Source: Enterococcus pallens ATCC BAA-351 (GTDB taxonomy: Bacteria; Bacillota; Bacilli; Lactobacillales; Enterococcaceae). From it: 64,000 nucleotides of DNA. Below the pieces are notes generated by a model. It was not told the origin of the DNA, did no database searches, and saw only the letters and a list, made by a program, of their open reading frames with translations. Position 1 is the first letter of the stretch. The number at the start of each line of letters is the position of its first letter. Shown here one piece after another: positions 11,508 through 18,650 of the stretch. The translations under genes and the position numbers were made by a program. The DNA is taken from positions 124,001 through 188,000 of the forward strand of contig NZ_ASWD01000006.1 of NCBI RefSeq assembly GCF_000407485.1, written 5' to 3'.

Positions 11508-11783
11508 ATGGAATCGAAAACAGGAATCGTCAGCAGAATTAAAATTCTCAAGATGTCAGAACGACCGCTAGTATATTTCAAAATAGATAGTATCAACTGC
11601 TTAATTGCCAGTCATTCTCTTAACTTTTTAGCTGACGTAGAGGATGGTATGAGAATTTCTGTGCTGGGTGAATATAATAGCAAGAAACAATTTGTAATTA
11701 GAAAATACGGTGTCATTGGAAAAACCAAAATAATGATGGAATTTGAATATCTTGAAATTCCCAAGCAGAATGTAATGAACTAG
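11508..11783 (+). CDS. Hypothetical protein, possible OB-fold
   Basis: 91 residues; alternating beta pattern (TGIVSRIKILK, PLVYFKID, CLIASHSL, GMRISVLGEY, QFVIRKYGVIG) suggests a five-stranded OB-like barrel. Small proteins of this kind accompany SOS-induced polymerase genes on enterococcal elements, but no UmuC-like gene is present here. TTTTAGGAG precedes the ATG. Confidence 0.6.
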   Translation: MESKTGIVSRIKILKMSERPLVYFKIDSINCLIASHSLNFLADVEDGMRISVLGEYNSKKQFVIRKYGVIGKTKIMMEFEYLEIPKQNVMN

Positions 11784-11799
11784 TATCAGGGGTGTCCAT

Positions 11800-12057
11800 A
11801 TGTTACAAATAAATAATGAATTAGACTTTGAGACCGGAAAAAAATTCTGTGAAGATTTTGAAAAGTACAATATTTTAAACGAAGGACTGTTGCCAGCTTT
11901 CTCCATAATTGAAGATATTATCTTTTTAATGGAGAGCCAAAAAATTGAATATTTCATATATCCTGCGATCAACAATTCATTCAATAAAGATATGCGTTTT
12001 AGTTTCAAAAAGGCTAATAAGAAATTCTTTTATCAAGGTTTTAGTTTTGTGAAATAG
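11800..12057 (+). CDS. Hypothetical protein
   Basis: 85 residues, preceded by GGGGTG. It is acidic at the N-terminus and ends in a basic beta segment (FKKANKKFFYQGFSF). No family recognised. Last gene of the SOS promoter 2 set. Confidence 0.55.
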   Translation: MLQINNELDFETGKKFCEDFEKYNILNEGLLPAFSIIEDIIFLMESQKIEYFIYPAINNSFNKDMRFSFKKANKKFFYQGFSFVK

Positions 12058-12101
12058 AAGTTGATAAATTGCGTATCTTCTTATTGAAAGGAGGATACGC
12101 A

Positions 12102-12257
12102 ATGATCATAGTTCATGACGAATCACGCTGCACTATTTCACTATTCCACGAGGAAATTTGCGGAAGTATTTTTGAAGTAACTTACCTAACTGAACATGAC
12201 GCAAAAGTGATGATTGACTTCTTGTTGCTCTTCGCTCAAATGTCTTTGTTGATCTAA
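12102..12257 (+). CDS. Small hypothetical protein with hairpin-bounded ribosome site
   Basis: 51 residues from ATG 12102 behind AAAGGAGG. The C-terminal half ends in a hydrophobic helix (DFLLLFAQMSLLI). A 7-bp inverted repeat (GCGTATC 12071-12077, GATACGC 12094-12100) encloses the Shine-Dalgarno sequence, so translation may be structure-controlled. Confidence 0.5.
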   Translation: MIIVHDESRCTISLFHEEICGSIFEVTYLTEHDAKVMIDFLLLFAQMSLLI

Positions 12258-12261
12258 CTTA

Positions 12262-12289
12262 AGCCCCCACATAGTGAGGGCTATTTTTA
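12262..12289 (+). terminator. Terminator between accessory genes and endolysin
   Basis: Hairpin AGCCC...GGGCT followed by ATTTTTATT on the plus strand, with A/T runs on the other side. It can end both the rightward accessory transcript and the leftward late transcript. Confidence 0.7.
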
Positions 12290-13081
12290 TTAAATTTTGT
12301 TCTCGTTCAACTTACGCTGCATCTCTTTGACGCAATCGGAAATCGGGCTGATCTCTCCATCTTGGATAGTACCCATTCTAGCTTGCAATGCTCTGCAGGT
12401 ATCAGGTCCGAAGTTGCCATCAGCTGTAACCCCAAGCCTAATTTGAAGAGCGCGAATTACCGCGGACCCCCCGGAACCAAACTGCACTGAAGGAATGTTA
12501 GCATTCGCTCTATTCCGAATCTGTCCACTAATCACACCATCTCTGATACTACAAGCTAATACTTCCTGTAGCCGCCGCGTTGTAGCAGGCCCCCAGGAGC
12601 CATCAATAGCCAAGATACGTTGTTGTGTAACACTTTCGGTCGGTCCCGTTACTCCAGAACCTTTCAGTCTGTAGTAATAAACTGGCAGACCACTATAGTC
12701 ACCCATCCATCCCTTTGCGGGCGTTACAGCAAAGTTTGCGTTCGCTTTTGAATATGTGCAATGGATAATACGGTCGTTATCGATAAAAATACCTGTGTGA
12801 CCTGCAGAACCGCTTGATCCGCCCTTTTTGCCTGCGACAAATATATCACCTCGACGAACCTGCGATCGACTAATCGGAGTTAAAAGCGTGCCTTCTAAGC
12901 GATACAGGCTTTCCGTGTTGCCAATACCAGTTCCTTGCTTCAAGAAGCCTCCAGCAATCAAAGCAAAGAAAACTGCACTGGAACAGTCGTACGAATATGG
13001 ACCCATACGAGCAGCCATAGAGTATCTGACTTTTCCTTGCTTACTGAACATAAAATCCATTACTCCATCTATGCTAGCCAT
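12290..13081 (-). CDS. Endolysin, Pal-like amidase (Amidase_5) with two C-terminal repeats
   Basis: 263 residues. Residues 1-~145 resemble the NlpC/P60-related Amidase_5 domain of pneumophage Dp-1 Pal: YSMAARMGPYSYDCSSAVFF holds the catalytic Cys, and GHTGIFIDNDRIIHCTY the His. The C-terminal ~100 residues contain two peptidoglycan-binding-like repeats (IDGSWGPATTRRLQ and ADGNFGPDTCRALQ). It should cut the stem peptide or amide of the host wall at lysis after holin triggering. It is the last late gene, next to the holin. Confidence 0.88.
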   Translation of the reverse strand: MASIDGVMDFMFSKQGKVRYSMAARMGPYSYDCSSAVFFALIAGGFLKQGTGIGNTESLYRLEGTLLTPISRSQVRRGDIFVAGKKGGSSGSAGHTGIFIDNDRIIHCTYSKANANFAVTPAKGWMGDYSGLPVYYYRLKGSGVTGPTESVTQQRILAIDGSWGPATTRRLQEVLACSIRDGVISGQIRNRANANIPSVQFGSGGSAVIRALQIRLGVTADGNFGPDTCRALQARMGTIQDGEISPISDCVKEMQRKLNENKI

Positions 13082-13092
13082 AATGATTCCTC

Positions 13093-13368
13093 CTATCTCA
13101 CATTGTTTTCATGGTCATCTTTTACAGGATACTTACGCAGCTCATTTAAATAATCATCTGCTTCAATAGCGTCCTTACTGAAACTATTGTTTTTCCACCA
13201 TGCAATCAGAGTGGTGATCACTGTAGCTCCAAGTGAAGCAATTTGATAGATATCACTTTCTGCAATATCAATTGTTCCCTTGCCTGCGATAGCTAAAATT
13301 TGGTTTATAAGTGCTAAAGCTAAAATCACCGTTCTAGCAATAGTTTGGTTATTTACTCTCTGTTTCAT
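13093..13368 (-). CDS. Holin, SPP1 family
   Basis: 91 residues with two membrane spans (TVILALALINQILAI and IASLGATVITTLIAWW) and a charged C-terminus. The WWKNNSFSKDA motif after the second span is characteristic of the SPP1-type holins. It forms membrane lesions that release the endolysin, encoded 11 nt downstream. Confidence 0.88.
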   Translation of the reverse strand: MKQRVNNQTIARTVILALALINQILAIAGKGTIDIAESDIYQIASLGATVITTLIAWWKNNSFSKDAIEADDYLNELRKYPVKDDHENNVR

Positions 13369-13370
13369 TC

Positions 13371-13709
13371 TTACTTCCTCCCTTGATTTCTGAACAGTGT
13401 TTTTATTCTTTCTTCGTGTGCCGTCAATTTTTCATCATGATTGTCTAACTGTTTGTCATGGTCTTCTAACTGTTTGATAACTTCCTTGTGCTGATCATGA
13501 ACCCATGTAGTCTCTTTATCAAAGGAATTTGATAAGCCGTTAATACTCTTTATTAGAGGATATATTGTTTTTTTTTCGAAATCAGCTAGTATATCTGATA
13601 CGAATTTCTTCATTCTTTTCCCTAGATGTCGAATAATTAATCCTCCTAAAGTCAAAATCAGGCCTACTAAAATGGACCACTCAGCAATTGGATATCCTAG
13701 GAAATTCAT
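13371..13709 (-). CDS. Membrane-anchored coiled-coil lysis-module protein
   Basis: 112 residues: one N-terminal membrane span (WSILVGLILTLGGLIIRHLG) followed by a long charged coiled coil with DHDKQLDNHDEKLTAHEERI. It resembles XhlA-type or other holin-accessory proteins. It ends 2 nt before the holin start, consistent with coupled lysis genes. Confidence 0.65.
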   Translation of the reverse strand: MNFLGYPIAEWSILVGLILTLGGLIIRHLGKRMKKFVSDILADFEKKTIYPLIKSINGLSNSFDKETTWVHDQHKEVIKQLEDHDKQLDNHDEKLTAHEERIKTLFRNQGRK

Positions 13710-13729
13710 ACCTCACCAACTTCTACATA

Positions 13730-13758
13730 AAAATAGATCACCCTATTAAGAGTGATCC
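13730..13758 (-). terminator. Terminator/attenuator between tail and lysis genes
   Basis: Minus strand hairpin GATCACTC/GGGTGATC then ATTTTTAT, just after the XkdX-like gene. Partial read-through would lower lysis gene expression. Confidence 0.65.
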
Positions 13759-13778
13759 TCGAATGTTACTTTTTAATT

Positions 13779-13907
13779 TTACAGTTTCTTCCATTCTTCC
13801 TGAACCTTTTTTCGCCAAATCGCTGGAACCTTTGACTTGATATACTTTTCAGCTTCAACCTCTGTCAGTTCTTCTCGCTGTATGATCGTCAAGTAGTAGT
13901 TAACCAT
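13779..13907 (-). CDS. XkdX-like small tail-region protein
   Basis: 42 residues starting MVNYYLTIIQREELTEVEAE; the small XkdX family lies after tail fibre genes in many Firmicute phages. Start ATG 13907 overlaps the upstream stop as TAATG. Confidence 0.7.
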   Translation of the reverse strand: MVNYYLTIIQREELTEVEAEKYIKSKVPAIWRKKVQEEWKKL

Positions 13908-14260
13908 TACTCAGCCTCCTCGCTTTTATCTGCAGTCTCGTCAACTGGAACTTCTGTCTCCTCCACTGGAAGATCTGGTTCTTCCTCTTCAGGCAGTTCC
14001 TCCTCTGCAGGAAATACTTCTTCACACAGTTCTCCGACAATCATAGCCAATTCTTCAAAGCCCGCTTGTTGTGCCTCGTAAAGAGCGACAGGAACAACTT
14101 GTTCAACAATGTATTCACTGTTATTCCAGTCAAACCCTTTTATGATTAGGTTATCTGCTACTGGTGGAGCAACCTCAGTAAACGGGCGTACAATTACTTC
14201 ATCATCTGGTGCAGCCCATTCTTTGATAACTGCATTTTCTACTCTATAAACTGTTTTCAT
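13907..14260 (-). CDS. Tail-region hypothetical protein with acidic tail
   Basis: 117 residues. The N-terminal ~75 residues form a compact region (MKTVYRVENAVIKEW...), followed by a very acidic, proline-rich tail (EEELPEEEEPDLPVEETEVP). Its start overlaps the end of the baseplate gene by 1 nt. Proteins in this position are often small baseplate or chaperone components; the role here is unknown. Confidence 0.65.
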   Translation of the reverse strand: MKTVYRVENAVIKEWAAPDDEVIVRPFTEVAPPVADNLIIKGFDWNNSEYIVEQVVPVALYEAQQAGFEELAMIVGELCEEVFPAEEELPEEEEPDLPVEETEVPVDETADKSEEAE

Positions 14261-17200
14261 CAGTTTCCTCCTTCTAGTTGCTCAATGCGGGCAATTGCTT
14301 GATTCAGCAACGCTGTCTGCTTGGCAATGCGGGCATCAATGATATCTGATAGTTTCAGGTTGATTGTGTATTCCAAACACGCATAATCAATGTAAAGAGC
14401 TGAGCTAACAACAGCCGTTGACTTATCAGGATAGACCAGTATATTCACAAATCCGTCTTTATCAATTGTTCTTATAGCATTCGCTTGATCAAGTGGATAA
14501 GTTATCTCTCTTATCTCGTTTGTCGCATTGAATGGTTTCTGAGTAGAATAAACTGTATCATCCAACCAATAAGCAGTGTTCAACTTATTACCAGCTGGTG
14601 TCACACCACGCCCCCAAACACTATACTTACACCCTGCAATAATTTTCTTCATCACTGCAATTTGACTAGCTAGATCAACAGCGCCATAGGCTTCAAATAC
14701 ACTAGTATAACGCCTTTTAAAGTCCTCAATAATATTCCATCTAATCAATGCAGCGGGAAACTGATCAGCTGTCCCTGCTGAAGAATAAGAAGATAACGTG
14801 TCATTATCCAATTTACTCACAGCGTTATAACGTGATTGCACTACTTCAGTTTTAAAAAGACTCGGCACTTGAAGATCATTAGCATATTGAACTCCTATCC
14901 AATGAGGTTTAACAACATGACTCCCTGAAACCTTCCCTTGAAAGTCCAAAGTGTTTGTTTGAGTAATGCCACTTCCCGCAAAATCCGCAATAGGGCTTTT
15001 TGCAGCTTCCGCAGCAATTTCTTCGACTACTGTTTTACCATTAATTTCAAGTTCAACTGTTAATGCAATGTCTCTGACTTCCACCCATGCAGGTATAATC
15101 CCGTCAGTTATTGCGCCAACATCAGGGTTCCCGTTTTTCCGAGAAGATACATATATTTTGTACCCTCCTTCAACAATCTGTCTCGGGTACGTACCAGTAA
15201 AAGTGACAGTTTTAGTTTGAAATTGAGTGGCATCAGGTGCTCCTGTCGATAACAACCATGTATTAGCATAGACTGTTTCTAAATGTAACAGATAATACCT
15301 CATTGAGTTAGCAGTATTCGTACTATTTAGCCCTCCCCCACGAGAAGAAGCAACTAACTTAACAGATTTTAAGATTGACAGATATTTATCAGTCTTTTCA
15401 GCGGAGTTAGTATTCTCAAACAGATGCGGATGCCGCTTTTCTAGTTCTGCAATAACAGGAAAATCAAACTGAAGTTCAGCCCCACGCCCAACCTGCAAAG
15501 TCTCAGCCCGTACATACTTCAATGGATCAGCAAGCGCAGCGTATTGATCAGAACTAAAAGGAACCATGCCTGCATTCTTAGTGAAATCACCTTCAATAAG
15601 CTTTAAATTGTAACCAACTAACTTATCTCTTGTCATTGCGCCACCATTCGAATCAACAGCTAGACGTACATAAGCAGTACCTGCAGGAATTGTCACAACT
15701 ATTGGTCTGTATGAAGCACTAGAAGTATGAGTTGCGTCAGGAACTATCCATTTATCAGTTCTGTACATATGTGTCTTGTTGTCTTGGCTATCATAACAAG
15801 CTAGTACAATAAAGTTCGCTTTACCAGTTAAAATTGGTGAATACACGGAATATACTTTACTCGCCGTTACAGGAATTTTTACAGAACAAGCTCGGTTAGC
15901 ATTAGCTTCTAAATCACTTTTGTAGCTCCACCCTTGAAAGTATCCAAGTGTAGCATTTTCTGCTGAGAAAAGATTTCTTGATTCAGATAATATTTTAGGG
16001 TTATGAGGAGTTAAACCTGAATTCTGCTGAGCGGGCTTCCAACCTTCAGCTAAAAGACTCACATCACCTTTAATTATCTGAGCATTCCTGTAGCGAAAAG
16101 TTGTCGATTCCTGTGGGTTCTTCATTGCTAATTTCATGTTTATTTCAGCGTCATTACTTTGAACTTTGTAACTTAATGTGATGGTCTTACTTTCACCCAC
16201 ATTTACATATGTCCCCGATTCCGGATACGTAGGCGCTGAAGAGTCATTCTTGATCACCGTTGCTTGACTAGTTAGATAAGTCACTGAATTCTCTAAAGAG
16301 TTATCAATCTCTATTGAAGAACTAATAGTATCGCCAACATTTATATCTTTACCGACAATGTATCTTTGAGCGAGATCATTATGATAATATCCGCCAAAAG
16401 TAAGAGTCCGCCATTCTGAACTTGAAGCTGCGCCTGTAAAAATATTCGGCTGCCCGTGTACAATGCCGTAGTCTTCGCTCGCAGGGCACCAAGGGGTAGC
16501 AGTATCACCTAATTCAATTTTGAAATTAGAGACAGTGATTGTTCCGTTCAGGTGATTAGTAGAGTTATTGGGTTGGGATTGCATGTACAAAGCTTGTATA
16601 TTGTCGTCTGTCCTAATAGTAGTTGTCGTAGTCAGCTTCTTTTTACTACCAGCAGGTATATCCGCAACTTTGAACGAAAACAGCTGTTGCCACGTATTCT
16701 TGATAGCAATAATCACGCCTTCACCTGTCGCACCAGCGCTCTTTTCAACTTCTACCGAGACAGTAACTTTCTTCCCTAGAAGTTTGTCAGATAAAGTGTA
16801 TAGGTTATTGTTTGTTGCCTGTTTACTACCATCACCCGTCAAAGTTTTAGATGTACCAGTACCAATTGCATAGTTAGCACCATACGGCAAATCCTTCACA
16901 AAAATGCTACCCGTCCCCTGCTCGCCGTCAGCTAGAAGCGTCTCACTGTAAAGTGTCGGCTTGGTTCCTGTGATGGTGTCAAGGACGTTTACACCATCTT
17001 GCTGCTGATTGAATGTTTCTGCTTTCCGATAGACATCATTCTCCTCAATTGCCTTGCTTACTTCTGTAACATCGGCTGCCAATTCTGATTGGACTTGTTG
17101 GATATCTTCAGTTCGTTGCTCTAAAGAAGTCGTGTCAGTCTTTAGAGTGGAAACTCTACTTTCTAGATTAGTTGTTTCAGTTTTCAAATCAGTCGAACGC

Positions 17201-17940
17201 TTCGCCAAGTCCGCAACGGTAACGTCTAATGTATCAACATTTTTCTTAGTGGTATCAAATGCTGTACTTACCGCTTTGCTCTTACTGTCTAATGCAGTAA
17301 GGTCTTTACTAAGTTGAGTTGCTTTTGTCTCCATAGCCGAAACATCTTTCTGCAATTGGGTCACTAAAGACTGAAGCTCTGCAAAATCAATTCCTAACTG
17401 TTTAGCAGTATCGCTAAGTTGTTGATACTGCGTTTCTTTAGTTTTGATAAAGTCGTCGAACGTTTTTGTCTTATCTGCCTTGAACTCATCCCACTCAGTG
17501 TTGAATTTACGAATGAGAGCGTTGAGAATTGAAATATATGACTGCGCTTCTTCCCATGTAACGTCCACGTCCTCTATAACACTGATAATGAAATTCTCGG
17601 TTGTTGCTCTTCGATCTGCCTTTTCAAAAGCAAAATACGCAGTTTGGTATTGATCCAGTACAGAAAAAACTTTATTTGAGAAAGTATATTTAAAAGTTCC
17701 CTCCTTCAAACTAACAATCTCAACATTGTCGGCATCCACGACAATCGTTCCGTCATGGGTAGTACCTTCAAAACGGATTGAGTATCCAGTCAGATCAAAT
17801 TTTTTATCATTTTCTAAAGTTGACACAATAACGCCAGTTAAGAGGTTATCCCCTAACCGGCCAGTGATAACTTGATTCAGATTTTTAGAAGCAGCCTTGT
17901 CAATGTCTAAAGAGAAGCTTTGATAATTTACCTCTGCCAT
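14260..17940 (-). CDS. Baseplate upper protein / receptor-binding protein (BppU N-terminus)
   Basis: 1226 residues. Residues ~1-125 match the BppU N-terminal domain that docks on the baseplate (INGRLGD-like VITGRLGDNLLTG, then DLTGYSIRFEGTTHDG). Residues ~150-290 form a coiled coil (QLVTQLQKDVSAMETKATQL...). The rest is beta-rich with jelly-roll or carbohydrate-binding-like modules (TITVSNFKIELGDTATPWCPA) and probably recognises the cell envelope. The C-terminus is a short coiled coil (QTALLNQAIARIEQLEGG). Its large, modular C-terminal part is the likely host-range determinant. Confidence 0.8.
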   Translation of the reverse strand: MAEVNYQSFSLDIDKAASKNLNQVITGRLGDNLLTGVIVSTLENDKKFDLTGYSIRFEGTTHDGTIVVDADNVEIVSLKEGTFKYTFSNKVFSVLDQYQTAYFAFEKADRRATTENFIISVIEDVDVTWEEAQSYISILNALIRKFNTEWDEFKADKTKTFDDFIKTKETQYQQLSDTAKQLGIDFAELQSLVTQLQKDVSAMETKATQLSKDLTALDSKSKAVSTAFDTTKKNVDTLDVTVADLAKRSTDLKTETTNLESRVSTLKTDTTSLEQRTEDIQQVQSELAADVTEVSKAIEENDVYRKAETFNQQQDGVNVLDTITGTKPTLYSETLLADGEQGTGSIFVKDLPYGANYAIGTGTSKTLTGDGSKQATNNNLYTLSDKLLGKKVTVSVEVEKSAGATGEGVIIAIKNTWQQLFSFKVADIPAGSKKKLTTTTTIRTDDNIQALYMQSQPNNSTNHLNGTITVSNFKIELGDTATPWCPASEDYGIVHGQPNIFTGAASSSEWRTLTFGGYYHNDLAQRYIVGKDINVGDTISSSIEIDNSLENSVTYLTSQATVIKNDSSAPTYPESGTYVNVGESKTITLSYKVQSNDAEINMKLAMKNPQESTTFRYRNAQIIKGDVSLLAEGWKPAQQNSGLTPHNPKILSESRNLFSAENATLGYFQGWSYKSDLEANANRACSVKIPVTASKVYSVYSPILTGKANFIVLACYDSQDNKTHMYRTDKWIVPDATHTSSASYRPIVVTIPAGTAYVRLAVDSNGGAMTRDKLVGYNLKLIEGDFTKNAGMVPFSSDQYAALADPLKYVRAETLQVGRGAELQFDFPVIAELEKRHPHLFENTNSAEKTDKYLSILKSVKLVASSRGGGLNSTNTANSMRYYLLHLETVYANTWLLSTGAPDATQFQTKTVTFTGTYPRQIVEGGYKIYVSSRKNGNPDVGAITDGIIPAWVEVRDIALTVELEINGKTVVEEIAAEAAKSPIADFAGSGITQTNTLDFQGKVSGSHVVKPHWIGVQYANDLQVPSLFKTEVVQSRYNAVSKLDNDTLSSYSSAGTADQFPAALIRWNIIEDFKRRYTSVFEAYGAVDLASQIAVMKKIIAGCKYSVWGRGVTPAGNKLNTAYWLDDTVYSTQKPFNATNEIREITYPLDQANAIRTIDKDGFVNILVYPDKSTAVVSSALYIDYACLEYTINLKLSDIIDARIAKQTALLNQAIARIEQLEGGN

Positions 17941-17954
17941 TAAAGCACCTCCAT

Positions 17955-18176
17955 TTAATTGATTAATGAATCCTCAGTTTCTCTAACTAGCTTTGGGAAG
18001 TCATCAATATCTCTTCGGCATTCTTCTTTATTTTCGTTGTACAATTGACGATTATTGATTTGCTGAGAAATACTGGCTGGACCTTCATGGTCTTCGCTAA
18101 CGGTTGCATTCATATAAATCACTCGTTCCTCACCGATCATTGATTCACCAGTAATAGACTTACTAATTTTTAACAT
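17955..18176 (-). CDS. Small tail-region hypothetical protein
   Basis: 73 residues, acidic, with MNATVSEDHEGPASISQQI in the middle. Lies between the DUF1617-like gene and the baseplate gene; no recognised function. Confidence 0.6.
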   Translation of the reverse strand: MLKISKSITGESMIGEERVIYMNATVSEDHEGPASISQQINNRQLYNENKEECRRDIDDFPKLVRETEDSLIN

Positions 18177-18208
18177 CTATTTCACTCCATTTCTAAAAAA
18201 TGAAAGAC

Positions 18209-18631
18209 CTATTCTTCGGCCTCGTCTTGCATATTTTCTTCAAATTCATCCAAAAGCCGATCATAGATTTCAGCATCTTGGCCAGATAACTCTGACTCGT
18301 ACTCATTAAGGATGCGCGGAATTTCTTTCAAGTTATCAGCAAACATACCTCCTTCAATTACTACAATATCGTTAGAGAGAATCTCTTGTTCTTTTTTAAA
18401 CATCACAGCATCTCTAGGATTTCTTTTTTGTTCATCTAAAACATAACCATTTTCATCAAGAAGGTTGTATTCTTTCATTAGTGATTTTTCATCTGCCGAA
18501 TACTCCTCGAATGCTTTTGCAATAAGTTTTACCAATTTTGATCGACTGCGGCTATCTCTCCCTATAAGTGACAAGTTCTGTAAAAAGTTAATCGCTGGTC
18601 CTAATTCAATGTTTTTTAGTCTTAACTCCAT
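18209..18631 (-). CDS. DUF1617-like phage protein
   Basis: 140 residues, helical, beginning MELRLKNIELGPAINFL, which fits the DUF1617 family found between tail-tip and baseplate genes of lactic-acid-bacterium siphophages. Acidic C-terminus. Molecular role unknown. Confidence 0.7.
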   Translation of the reverse strand: MELRLKNIELGPAINFLQNLSLIGRDSRSRSKLVKLIAKAFEEYSADEKSLMKEYNLLDENGYVLDEQKRNPRDAVMFKKEQEILSNDIVVIEGGMFADNLKEIPRILNEYESELSGQDAEIYDRLLDEFEENMQDEAEE

Positions 18632-18650
18632 AAATATATCACCATTTCTA

